Origin: Physcia stellaris
Taxonomy: Eukaryota > Ascomycota > Lecanoromycetes > Caliciales > Physciaceae
Direction of reading: 5' to 3'
Length of the DNA stretch: 64,000 nt
NCBI GenBank assembly: GCA_018902385.1
Contig: JABSSW010000041.1
Location: 372,001 to 436,000 of the forward strand
Under the pieces are notes generated by a model that searched no databases, had not been told where the DNA came from, and was given only the letters and a program-made list of their open reading frames with translations. Shown here in pieces: positions 13,201 through 25,365 of the stretch; within the stretch, counting starts at the first letter, position 1, and each line of letters opens with the position of its first letter. Position numbers and translations under genes: made by a program.

Positions 13201-16200
13201 GTCGAAATCGACGCATTCGACAAGACTCTAAAAATCATTCTATGTCAACAAAACGACGAGAATCATTGACATTCTGTTGCATACTTCTCGCGCAAATTGA
13301 TTTCGATCGAATGTCATTACGAAATTCATGACAAGAAATTGCTGATTATTGTGACTTCGTTCAAGCAATGAAAACACTATCTCGAGAGCGCAAAAAAGCA
13401 AATTCTTGTTTTTATTGATCATCGCAATTTGAGACAATTTATGATCACAATTAAATTGTCGTCACGTCAAATTCGATGAGTTCAAAAACTGAATCGATAT
13501 AATTTCTTAATCGATTATCGTCTCGATAACAAAAACTTTGTTGACGAACTTTCAAGACGATTTGATCACATGACGATTACTGAGAAAAACGTCGAAAACA
13601 ATCGTCAAATCTTGAAACAATTGCAAAAATCATTGATCGCAAACTCGAAACGTTTCGAAAAGATGCAAATAAATGCGATCAAAATCATGAATGCGATGCA
13701 TGTCATGAAACGATTCATGAGTGCGATGCATAGCATGAAGCGTCGATCGCATTTAAATGATTCAACAATCGAATCAATCAACGTTGTTTCGAAAACATTT
13801 GATTCAAAAAATTCAAAACGAGATCGAATTTCAATCAGCGTTGTTTCGAGAGCATTCGATTCAAAAAATTCAAAAAATTCGAAACACTCGATTGAGCAAA
13901 AATCAAACGTGACATTCATAAAGTGAAAAATTTTTGTGTTAAAATCAACGATTGTATTTGAGTGCGCAATGCATAGAATTCGAATACAGATTGCTTTACG
14001 AGAGAAAACGACATATAACGACAAGTCAACATTTTCATTGTTGAATTTCGTTCGTGATTTGATCGTTAAAAATCAATTCGTTTTTGAAATATGTCGAAAA
14101 TTAATTATTTCGAGAACAGAAACAAACAATTGACAACACAAAAATGAACTTTTGTATTACGACGATATCGTTTACATTTCAAAAAACTTGCGTGAGAACG
14201 TTATTCGTGCACATCACGATAATTCGTTCGTTAATCATTTCGACATCGAACGAACGTTGAAATTGATACGTCGAAAATATTATTGATCGAATCAAAATTT
14301 ATCGAAATTTTTGAAATGCGACAACAAATCAAAAAACATTGTGAAACATGCGTCGTTTGCAAACGAAACAAAATTGCACGACACAAATCATACGACGAGT
14401 TTTTTTTTCTTTCGATTTTTGAATTTAAGTGAGCTGATTTTTTCATGAATTTCGTGACAGAACTTTTTTCAAATAAAACATAAAATGAAGCGATTTACGA
14501 CTCGATTTTAATGATTGTGAATCGTTTAACGAAGATGATTCATTACATATCAATAATTAAAACGATTTTCGCAAAAAATCTGATCGAAATTTTATTTCGC
14601 GAAATCATTCGATTTCACGATTTCTTTTCGTCAATCGTTATCGACAAAGACTTCATTTTCACGTTCAAATACAACGATGCACTGTGTTACGTCTTGAAAA
14701 TCAAACGTAAATTGTCAATCGTTTTTCATTTTCAAATCGATGAACAAATCGAACGAATGAACAACGTCATGAAGCAATTTTTTCGCGTCTTTGTCAACTT
14801 CGAGCAAAATGATTGAGTAAAACTGTTGTTCATGATCGAGTTCGTTTACAACAACAACAAGCATGCATTCACAAATATCTTTTCGTTCGAAATTATGTTT
14901 GAATATTTATTTCGCATGTTCTTCGAGAAAACATGAAACAACAAAACTAAATTCAAATTCGCAAAGAAACACGTTGAACATCTAGCTGAGCTACTTCGAA
15001 TATTGAAAGACAATTTACTCGTGACACAACAACAACAAACGATGTATAAAGACGAACGCACGAAATCAATGTCATACAACGTCGAAAATTACGTGAATTT
15101 GAACGATAAAAACATCAAAACTAAACGAAACAAAAAGTTGAAATAAAAATTCTTTGAGTCATTTCAAATCTTAAAAACTATAAAGAATCAAGCTTATCGT
15201 TTAAATTTACTCAAACGTTGACGCATTCACGACGTCTTTCACGTTTTTCTTTTGAAGAAATTCAATTTTAAAAGAAAAAAAAACGCGCATACGTCACATT
15301 TTTCTGAATTTTTCTATCAAATTGAAAATATTGAACTCGACGAAAACATGAAAATGAAAATCACGAAAAAATTTTATGAAATCGAAATCATCAAAGACAG
15401 CAAAATTTTCAAAACAGATGAAATTTCAAACAAATTCTACAACGAATTCGATTTTTATTATCTCGTGAAATGAAAAAATTATGAAAACGCGATCTGAAAA
15501 TTTGCATCGTTTGTCAAACATCTTCGAAAAACTTTGCGACAATTTCATAACGAGAATTCGAAAAAATCTGATATCAATAAAAAAACAAATCATCGAAAGT
15601 CAAAAAAAAAGTGAGTTGAAATACTTATTGCATGTTAACACATTTTCGTTTTCAAAAACTTTGTGTGTTATTTATTGTTTAAAACTTACGACGCATGAAA
15701 AATGAATTGTGTCAAAAACATTTTCAAAATTGTTGTTCGATTTGATCGAACGATGAATCGTTGAATAAAAGATGTGAAATGAAATAAAAAGAATTTCGAA
15801 AATCTGAATATCAATGCGATCGCGATTAATGAACGTCTATCGCGTTACACATTTTCTCATGATATCGATGCTGATATTCGAAATAAAGAAATGAAAAGAT
15901 GAAAAAATGTTCGAATTCAAAACTTTCTGTCAACAAATCAGTTGTCAATCATCATATCGAAAATTGTGAATGATACGAAATCAAACATTCGATCATGAAA
16001 GCAACAGACAATTGATTCATCAAATTATGTTTTTTTTGAGTCATTCAAAAAGATGTTCTCTCAGATTTTTAACGCAAATTGACTATTGAATTCGAGCAAA
16101 AATATTTTGAAATGCGAAAATCACGATCATAGTGATTTTTCAAGTCAATGCAAAATCAAAGCAAGCAGAACACGTCAAGACAAACAAAATACGTCAGAAT

Positions 16201-16251
16201 TTTTGTTAGCATATTGATTTCAAAAAACTTCGATGTTTAGAGAGAAGCGTA

Positions 16252-16571
16252 TGTAAAAAATAAAAATTCAAAATTTTCGAGAGTGCGATTCGCATTTCGT
16301 CAAGCAATTCGATTATCGAAGTTCGAATGACTTCGAAAAAAATCAGTTTCAATCATTTTACAATTCGATCAACGATAAATTCAACAAACTCATATTGTCA
16401 ATCGAAGTCGTCCGAATTCGTACGATTGAGTAAATAAAATGTGAATAAAAAGCAATTGCAAAACGTAATCTGTTCTGTAGCGATTAATGAATCAATATAC
16501 TACATCTCAAACTATACATCTCTGATGTCAATAATTCATTAGATTATACTATTTCTAGTACGAGTTTTACA
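16252..16571 (+). repeat. 3' LTR of the nested chromovirus
   Basis: A 320-bp repeat paired with 9932-10251. The right flank carries the duplication tttgt at 16572-16576. Confidence 0.88.
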
Positions 16572-19500
16572 TTTGTTGACAACAAAAATTCGTTTATAAA
16601 TAAATTCGTCAATTTTCATCGCGTGAATTTCGAGTCGTTTCGAAATAAACAATATTTATTTTCGATATTGATGTCGTTCGTCAATATCGTTTTTTGATCG
16701 TGAATCAAACATACGAATCAAAATATTTGTTTTAACGTTCTGAATTTCGAATTGAAATTAAATGACAATATTGAATTTCGAAAAAATTTTTGCTCAACGA
16801 ATTTGACGAAAAATTAGTTTTTTTGACGTTATGAAAATTTTCAAATTTTTGTGATCGATGAAAATTTTGATCGATTTTTCAATATTTTCAAATTCAAAAC
16901 GTCAATATTTTAAATAACGAATAATGATCAACAATTTTTTGTTATAAATTTCGTAATTGTATTCGATTGAAATCATGTTGCAATTATAAAAAACAACGAA
17001 ATGCAAAACTTTTTCGTCGTCGTATTGAAATAATATTTTCGCATTAACGTAATCAAAAAAATCAATTTTCAAAATGATTTGTTTGATTCGATCGTAATGT
17101 CGTAATATGAAAATTTCGATCATCGTTTTTTTGAAAAAATTGAAAATCTTTTCGATTTCAGCAATTTATTCGAAATTCACGAATTTTTTGATCATTCGAA
17201 TGAAAATTCGAATTTTTTTCGAAAAATCACGAATGAATCGTTTGTAAAAATTGACGAAATTCACGAAAATTTGCATTTTTTTCAAATTTGTAAAACGTTT
17301 TCAATTGACAATGATTTTTATTTTTTTCGAATTTATGCGAAAATCATTTATCGATAATATAACGTTCAAAAATGTCATTTTTTTTTTGAAAAATTCGCAC
17401 TTTTCAATATTCATTTGTAATTTGATTTTTTTGAGTTTTTTCAACATTTTACGAACGTGAACGATATGTTTTTTTTTGAATTTGTTGTAAATGAAAATAT
17501 CATCTAAATAAATTTGACAAAAATCGTTCAAAAAATTGAACAACAAATCGTTCATGTAATGTTGTCAATTCGCGAATTCGTTAATCAATTCGAAAAATAA
17601 TATTCGATATTTGTACGATTTCATGAATAACGAATGTGATGAATTTTTCATTTTTTCATTCATTCGAAATTTGTTGAAAATCGATATAATATTCAGTTTG
17701 ATCAAATATTTGCAATTTTGCATTTTAATTAAAATTTTTCGATCAAAAAATGAAATATCGATTGCGTTTCGTGATGTGATTAAATCGTCGATAATTCACA
17801 CACAAACGTAATTGATTATTTGATTTGATTGCAAATAAAACGAACGAAACGTATGTTGTTTGATTGAATACGATGAAATTTTTTTGAAAATTATTTTTCA
17901 AATATTTTTTGAATTTTTGAAATTTGAATTCGAACAAAAAATATATTCGATTTCGAAACAATGTATTGTTATCGTTTAAAAATTCGATTTTGTGATCGTA
18001 AATTCGATGCAACGACAATTCAATTGTTTTTTAAAAATCGAATATTTTTGACAAATGTTTGAAATATTTCGATATTTTTTTCATTATACGTTCAAAAATC
18101 GACTTGATTTGTTCATGTTTCAGAATTTTTTTGATCATGACGACAATTTTCAACGATTCAAAATTTGCTCGCAATGTTTTGAATGCGAAATCGATTTGAT
18201 TGATCGTAATGAAAAAACATTGCATTTTTTGTTTTCGATTTTTGAAATCGACGAATAAACAAAAAAAAATCGCATCAATTATCGCGATATTCATCGAATC
18301 GTTTAAATTCAATTTCGAGAATAAAAAAATTTCGAATTGTTGTTTTTTGATTTTTCAACGTTTGTTGCGTTGTTTTTTCAAATTTTTTTTTTGACGAATG
18401 TCGTTTTCGTAATCGTTGTGATATCAATTTTTGAATGATTTGATTCAACGACGAACGACTCGTCATTTTGATCGATTTTCGAATGAATAAAACAATCGAA
18501 ACATTTTGAATCGAATACGTTTGATTCGTTTTGTATATAAAACGTTGAAAAACTAAATTGCGAACGAAATAAAATCGTATATCGAAATTTTATTGCAACA
18601 ATATGTTTCGCGTTATTTGTTTTCGATAAAAAAATATCGCGATGTCAATTAGATACGTTTTATCGACGATTTGAATCAAAAAATTTCAAACGTCGAATTT
18701 GCATTGTTTTGATGAATATATTGTCATGATAAATACATTTGAACGATTTGAAAATCAATTTATCGTAAATCATATTTAAAATAATTTCATGTTTGTTCAT
18801 TCACGATTTTTTTAAAATTATCGAATGATTGTTCAAATCGATAATGAACAAAAAAATTGTTAATTCGAAATGCAAATCAATTGTCAACTTGAAATAAATG
18901 ACATAAATTATTGAAAAAATTTGACGATCGTCGAATTCGATAATGAATTTCGATTTTAATAAAAATACGAAATTTATGTTCAACATGTTGCATATAAATT
19001 GCGCAATTTTTTTATCAATGAAAATATAATCAATTGCATCAATATTTATTAAAATTTCTAATTTATGTTTATTATCGTTGAATGACAACGTAAAATTGAT
19101 GATTAAAAATCGTTTGACAAAAAAATCAAACAATTCGTCATGATGAATAAAATTTTTTTTTAAACATTCATCAATCGCGTTTTTGATGTGAATTATCAAT
19201 TTTTCGAATTAAATTCGTTCGATTCGTTAATCATGTTCATGTAAAACATTTGCATTTTGTGTCAATGACGTTTTTGATGTTTGTAAACGTTCGAACATTT
19301 TTTTTATACGTGATCGATTTTATCGCATATGAAACATTTGTTCGTAACGATCAATTTGTTTGTTATCGAATTACGAATTTTGATTTCAACGCTAAAACAA
19401 AAATAAACGACAAATTTCACAAAAAAAATCGAAATAACAAATTTCGTAAAAAGCATCGAAATCGAAACGACAAAAATTGATTTGAATTGAAACAATTCAA

Positions 19501-20919
19501 AACGTTGTTGACGTGTCGCGATTTTTTTTTTTCGAAAATTCGATTGTCGATTGTATATTTGTTACAAAATGATTCGAATTTCATCGAACGTAATGAATTC
19601 AAGTGAATATACATTCATTGTTTTTTTCAAATTTCAAAAAATTTTGTTCATCAATTTTTCGATTTTGATGATTTCGTTATAATCAATTGAATTGTTAAAA
19701 CGAAAAAAAATGAAATAAAAAAATTGAAAATTTTGAATATTCATGATCAATGTTCGAAATTGATTACGCATATTGCGTTTGAAATCAAAATTTTCGTAAA
19801 TAATATTCAAAAATTTCAACATCATATGTCAAATTTTGAAATAATTCATATCAATATCACGAATCGATTGTATGTGATTATCGACATTATTTTCAATTCA
19901 ATCAATCACAATAATGATTGCGATCATGTTCGTGTCGTAATAATCAACGTTGATCGTCATTTTATCGTGTATTTTTGTTTTTTAAACACGTCAGATAAAT
20001 TTTATTTCATCGATGAATTTAAAAAAATTTGAATGTATTTTGAAACGTCGTTTGTTTTTTTGAAAAAAATTAATTACGTTAATTTTATCGTCGTTTTTTT
20101 TATCGTCGACGTCAAAATTTCGTGCACGATCGCGAATTTTGATCAACAAAACGTCGTGATCTTTTTTCAAAAAAATATAATTTTTTTGTTTGATCAAAAG
20201 TAAATCACGTTGTTTTTCGTATTCGTTTTTCAAAATATTCAATTTTCGACGAATTTTATTTAATTCGATATTCGTATTGATCAATTCGTCACGATCGACG
20301 TTGACAATATTGTACAAATTTTGATATTGAATCAAAACGTTCAAATAATTATTACGATCGATGCGTAATCGATCAAATTTTTTTAAAAAATCGACAATTT
20401 TATGATTGATTCATCATTTCAACTGATCGATAATGACAATATTTAAAAAATGAATGATTTTTTTATTTTTCATTTTTATGAATTCGATCGATGATACAAA
20501 TCGACGACGTTTGAATTGATTAACGAAATTTTCGTCAAAAAATTATCGTTAATTTTATGTAACATGCGATTCACGTTGACGCGTAACGTTTTGAAACGTT
20601 GTTTCATCGAAATAAAAAATTCGAAAAAAATTGTTTCGTGATGATTTCGAATCATAACTGAAAATGAAAAATTGAAAATGATAAAAAAAAAAAAATCAAT
20701 CGAATCAATTTTCGTTTTTTATCGTCGATTGCGTGAGAAATCGATTTGTTATTTCACGATTTTCATCAAATATTTCGTCAAAAAATTTTTTTGATCGTTT
20801 GTTTGATCAACAGAATTTTTTCGTCGTTTGTTTCGTCAAAAAAATTTAATCGATTTGAAATTTTATTTTTGAACGTTCGCGTATCACGACGAGCGATAAA
20901 AATTGAAAATTTATTGTAA

Positions 20920-21143
20920 TATCATGAATCGTGTTTGAATAAACGTAATATTGATTATTTAGACGAAAACAATAAATTTGCAAAAACAAATAAATACAAA
21001 ATGTTGAAATTGCAAACAATGTACAACGTCAAATTTCAAATCACGTTAATTTCAACGTAAAATTAAAACATAATTCGTTGTTCGATTACATATTATATTA
21101 ATTATCTATTTGTCAAATCTATTTGTCAGACATGCTCGTAACA
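20920..21143 (-). repeat. 5' LTR of the outer gypsy fossil
   Basis: A 224-bp repeat paired with 7793-8016. It is followed by the duplication tatcg at 21144-21148. Confidence 0.85.
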
Positions 21144-21148
21144 TATCG

Positions 21149-22240
21149 CAAAAAATTTTGATAAATCAATAAATTCAATTGATAATTCAAATATCGAAAT
21201 GATTACGAATGTTAAAATAATTTCGAAAAATTCGTTTTTCAATGTTTTGTTATTTATCGACATTGTAATTTTTGATTTTTGAACAAATGATTTAATTGAA
21301 TTTCACAAACGAATTTTTTTTGTTTGTTTTTTTTTTTCGAATTTTGTACAAATCAAAAATAAAATTTATGTCAAAATTCGATTTTAACATCAATTTATTT
21401 TCAAAAAAGATTTATGATAAATGTTTTCAATTTATTTCGATGAAATAATTGAAAAATGATAAATTTTAAAAAAAAAAATTATGACAAGATGTTTTTTTTC
21501 AATCGTTGAAAAAATGAATCAACGAAAATGTTCATTTTTCGAAAAATGCGAATTCGATTGATTTCGATTAAAATCGATTATGATAAAATTGTTAAAATTG
21601 ATAACGAAAAATGCGTTTATTTTCGAATAAACAAATCGATAATAAATAAAATGAATTGTTGAATGATTTTGCGATATGATAAAATCGTAATTTTAATAAT
21701 TGATGTAATAATTGTGAATAATGTTTTTGATGATAAATAATCGTTATTGTATTGTAAATTTTGAATTTTGACGTTTGACGATTTTCAAACTTTTTATCGT
21801 AATTTCAATTTCATTCGACGTTTTGTATTTTCGTGACATTCAATTTCGAATCTTGATTGCGAATCAATGATAAAAATTTAAATAATTTTTGACTAAATTA
21901 TCAAATGAAAAATTCAGTTTATTATAAAAACAACAAGAAAATCGATATTACGATAAAATACAATTGAATGATAAAAATGATTAATTTATTATTTACGATC
22001 AGAAATCAAATATGCATTTTGATGATTAATTAGCGATCATATCGATTATAACATTTGCAGATTTTACAACGAGCGAAATAAAAATTGATTGCGTCAGTGA
22101 AACGTTTCAAGACTTAAACACACGTGATTGCGTTAATCTAATCCTGTCACGCTAAAAAAACGCGCTGAATTGTGATACAACTGATGATGATAAAATTCAA
22201 AAATTATTTGATTTTTTGTTGATTTTGATTCGTTCAAAAG
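21149..22240. other. AT-rich debris up to the edge of the gene-bearing island
   Basis: Hypermutated AT-rich DNA continues from the outer gypsy to about 22,060. It then changes over roughly 150 bp to normal composition by about 22,240. No gene or element part is recognisable. Confidence 0.65.
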
Positions 22241-22917
22241 ATTTAGGATTGCGATGGGGTACATGTTAGACTGCGCCTTCGAACATTTCGATGACCGAGT
22301 GTTTCACCCTCGTGCGCGGATGAGGTAATAGAAAGATCTAGTAGGTAGAACAGCAGGTCAGACGTTGTCATAAAAACGTACACATTCAGCTATTCCTAGA
22401 CTGTCCAAGACTGGTCACTAACACCATGCAACTCAGAACTTGACCTAAATCCTAAAGGCCAAAATCCCTAGACTCGACTCTCTCGCCATGTAGATGCAAC
22501 CAATGGGAAGGTCAGCGTTCTCAATAGCCTAGGGGAGAAGTAAGTGATCTGCTTTGCGGCTTATGAGCCGTGTTCACTCACTATCGAGTGTCTTTAGGCA
22601 CAAACAGCTTGCACGACGCCCTCATCAATCATATCAGGAAAGACACATCTTAGGCATGCCGGATGCGTCCCATAGCATTGATAGTGTCTAAAGCACCTGA
22701 TCTCCTCACAGTGTCGACCATTGTGAGAATTAATCACGACAGGTTGATGATATCCGTGTCCTCCCTTCTGGAGAGCCTGGGTGCTGTCCGTGGTTGGGGC
22801 GTTCTTGTCGCCTGTCTGCTGTTTGGTCTGAGAAACTGCAATGGGATCTGATCCATGATATGCTAATGCTGAATTGAATTGCGGCTGTCAGTTGTTTTCT
22901 CTAGATTTAATGAATCG
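22241..22917. other. Gene-poor edge of the normal-composition island
   Basis: Composition is normal and only short frames are present. This lies downstream of the secreted-protein gene and may hold its 3' end: a possible extra intron begins at the GT about six codons before the stop at 22918, which would add a short last exon around 22,790-22,890. I cannot decide this by eye. Confidence 0.4.
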
Positions 22918-23398
22918 TTAGAAGGAATTACCAATGGTAGGATTGCAGCCTCCTAGGCGATTACAATCTGCCTTAACTTTCCCTAGATTAATCGTGGAAT
23001 TGGCCGACTTCTTGAAACGGCGCGGTAGAAGATCTTCTCCAGGGTTCAACGCCTGATAGTGGCTGACAGAGTGGCCGTTTACCCCGTTATAGACTTCATC
23101 GAGATGCCTGGTCCTCCCAAATCCATCAAGCATCTGCCCGATCTGGTTGGGACTGAGCTTCTGGTACTCAATGACTGTCCCATTAGGATGGAAAGATCGA
23201 AGGACGCCGTCGTCGCCAAGGTGTGTAACGCAATCTTCGTGGAAATCCATGGCGTGCAAGACCTCGCGATAGCTTGCTTCCTTCTGTAGGGGATTAGCGT
23301 CGATCGTTGCACAGAATTAAGTAACCTACTGTTGGAAGCGCAGTGATAGATGCAGCAAGAACAAAGACAAAGAACGCCCAGATCAAACGTACTGCCAT
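22918..23398 (-). CDS. Small secreted protein (two exons), effector-like
   Basis: Exon 1 is 23398-23330 and exon 2 is 23283-22918. The 46-nt intron (23329-23284) starts GTAGGT, has a branch-like GCTAAT and ends CTACAG, and it keeps the frame. The protein is about 144 residues. Residues 1-20 form a clear signal peptide (Met-Ala-Val-Arg, then a hydrophobic run with Phe-Phe-Val-Phe-Val-Leu and Ala-Ala, ending near Thr-Ala-Leu-Pro), so secretion is likely. The mature part is small and polar, with one NGT sequon and an NST sequon, a dibasic Arg-Arg and Lys-Lys pair near residues 113-117, and three Cys. The odd Cys number may mean a missed last exon. I do not recognise a family. It lies about 0.7 kb from the AT-rich edge, a common setting for effector genes, but that role is inference. 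Confidence 0.6.
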
Positions 23399-24638
23399 CT
23401 TGAACAACTTTCGAACAATATTTGCTCAAGCTGACAAGATCTGATGCTGTGGCAATGAACCCCGAAATGAATTCTGCTTGCCTACTGCTCAAGGTGTAGA
23501 GATAGGGGCGTCTGGAAAGAGGGGGAGAGGGCGTGATAGTGCAAAGAATTCACAGTCGGCATGACGTTATACCAAATTTATAGCGATGCAGATCAACCTA
23601 CCGTGAATCGCCAAGTGTCACACAGTAGTGCCGCTCTCCGCCCAAGCCCCTCTTACTGGTGCATATGCGTTGATTCATCTGCCGATAACAAGTCGTAGAA
23701 GAGGCGGTCAGAGTCCTGGGAAGCAGTCATTCAAGACTTTACGTTCATTACCCATTGATGTGGTTTGAACCAACGCCAGCCCTCGAGATACCGGCCCATT
23801 ATCCTTATCTCCATTGGCTTTTGACAACTTACCCCTGAAAGCGTCTGCGAAAACATCTCAGAGCTCTACTCGTACGAGTATTACCCAAGGCTGGTTGAAG
23901 CAATCGCGTAGCATATAATATACATTGATAAAGAGAATGCGCCTCTTTATCGTCCTTTACATCCAAAATACAAACACCATACAGTCCTCATCTCTCTCGT
24001 ATCCACAAAAACTCTAAGTCTGGTCCTAAGAGAAAAAAAGGAGTACTAGTTGCTCGAGGGCTGAGATCACTCATTAGTGCGACAGAAGAGTCCGTCAATC
24101 AGCACCCACAGTACCAGGTAACACTATTCATATATCGATGGATGATCCTCTCGTTACTGCCCCTCAGACCACCTGAAACTCGCCAAAAAGCTATTGCTCG
24201 AAGTCCTCGCTCCTACGTGGGAAGAGCGTACTTGGCTCATTCTGTGGCTGTTTCTGGTGGGTGACTCCTAGCCTTGGCTCATCGGAGTCTTCATTCAACC
24301 AAAGATTGCTGGGCCTGTATATGGGACAGAATAAGATTAAGCCAGTAGGAAAAATCATGATCTAGGGAAAATTGGACAGTATACTGGTATTAGAAGCAAA
24401 GGGGCTTAATGTGGCCGGAAAGGTACACGACTGGAAGATTTGGAGTGCCTCTATTTCACGATAACCCGAGGGAGCAAGACAGAGTACACTTGTATTCCCC
24501 ACGGTCCTTGAAAATAGCCAATGCTTAAAAATCGACCCAGAATCTGCCTAAAGTCGTAAAACCAGAACGCCATGCTCAACCCGCTCCATCCTCTGCCGCT
24601 GTTACGTATCCCACCCCCGCTGTGCTCAGATCAGAAGG
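23399..24638. other. Intergenic region upstream of the secreted-protein gene
   Basis: No coding frame I can support. It should contain the promoter of the gene ending at 22918. A TATA-like gcatataatatac lies at about 23,910-23,925, but it is far from either neighbour, so I do not call it. Confidence 0.4.
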
Positions 24639-24947
24639 TTAAATTGGTAATCCCTCGGCCATGTCGACATCCTTATCCATTTCTGGACCATCGACCAGCT
24701 TCAAGTCCACCATCATCTCCAAGATCTCGACTACCTCCTGGTCGAGCATGTCGGAGTCCTCCAACAACTCCACGACGATTTCCATCTCCACGACGTAGGC
24801 TATTTTCGCCTCGTCCGTCATCTCCAAGTCGTCGATTTCCTTGGAGAGTTCCATCTTCTCCATTTCGTCCGTTGTCTCTTGTTTTCGGGTGGTCCGTTTC
24901 TTGGGGGTATGGATCCTGCGGCTGGCCATCTGATTGAATGAGACCAT
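24639..24947 (-). CDS. Hypothetical acidic small protein (doubtful)
   Basis: A 102-residue minus-strand frame from ATG at 24947. The first 25 residues are basic (Lys/Arg-rich). The rest is strongly acidic, with Glu, Asp and Met dominating and a repeated Glu-Met/Glu-Leu pattern that could be helical or coiled coil. The opposite strand is also open here because the region is a purine/pyrimidine-biased, imperfectly repetitive tract, so the frame may be accidental. No known domain. Confidence 0.25.
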   Translation of the reverse strand: MVSFNQMASRRIHTPKKRTTRKQETTDEMEKMELSKEIDDLEMTDEAKIAYVVEMEIVVELLEDSDMLDQEVVEILEMMVDLKLVDGPEMDKDVDMAEGLPI

Positions 24948-25365
24948 AGCTCGCCGTTGGTTTCGGTCGTTGTCTTTGGTGGTTCGGAGACTGGTGGATC
25001 TTAGTTTCTACGAAGGGGTAGGCGTTGGGGAACAATCGTTATGCGGATGGCTACTTGATATCGGTAACTGGGCTTCTGTTGCTGATTGTGAAGAAGAGGA
25101 TATTGCCAGGACTACGAGGATTGTTGGCTTTATGCTTCTTCGAGCTACTGCGCCATGAGTCACTGCATATGAAAATTCGAGGCTTCCGGTTGAAAAATAA
25201 AAAGCGCCACAAAAAACTTGTTGGGATTGGGCGTGACCCACCTATTCAACGAAACTAAATCAACAGAAAAACAACTTCGCATGAGCAGCTATCGGGTGGA
25301 GCAGACACTACCAAAAACCACAACCCCCATTTCCGCACACACGCTTTCAAACTTTGTAAATTCGA

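Larger units (their letters stand above)
9932..16571 (+). mobile_element. Chromodomain Ty3/gypsy element (chromovirus) nested in an older gypsy
   Basis: LTRs of 320 bp at 9932-10251 and 16252-16571 begin TGTAA and end TTACA or TTTACA. They are flanked by tttgt at 9927-9931 and 16572-16576. On the plus strand the parts run: gag (about 10.33-11.4 kb) with a CCHC-like knuckle near 11.3 kb; protease (about 11.6-12.0 kb); reverse transcriptase (about 12.3-12.8 kb); RNase H (about 12.9-13.6 kb); integrase (about 14.2-15.1 kb); and a C-terminal chromodomain-like segment (about 15.25-15.47 kb). This is the chromovirus layout. The element has many breaks. Its LTRs differ at about 24 of 320 positions, every one a CpC or CpT transition or its complement, so apart from hypermutation they are identical and the insertion looks young. 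Confidence 0.9.
7793..21143 (-). mobile_element. Ty3/gypsy LTR element fossil, split by a nested element
   Basis: Paired 224-bp LTRs at 7793-8016 and 20920-21143 are flanked by the same 5 bp, tatcg (7788-7792 and 21144-21148). Reading on the minus strand there is a zinc-knuckle gag remnant (about 19.3-19.5 kb), an aspartic-protease-like region (about 18.8-19.2 kb), reverse transcriptase (about 17.3-18.3 kb), RNase H (about 16.9-17.1 kb) and integrase (about 8.8-9.6 kb). The order protease-RT-RNase H-integrase is that of Ty3/gypsy. A second gypsy element (9932-16571) sits between RNase H and integrase. Without it the element is about 6.7 kb. It is broken in many places and saturated with hypermutation, so it is clearly older than its insert. 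Confidence 0.88.

Noticed and set aside
3388-22060. Classical Neurospora-type RIP as the cause of the AT-rich blocks
   Set aside because: CpA and TpG remain abundant and TpA is not in clear excess; the lost dinucleotides are CC, CT, AG and GG.
24572-24937. A 121-codon plus-strand Pro/Arg/Ser-rich protein
   Set aside because: It is the mirror of a purine-biased repetitive tract that is open in several frames; the minus-strand frame is only slightly better.
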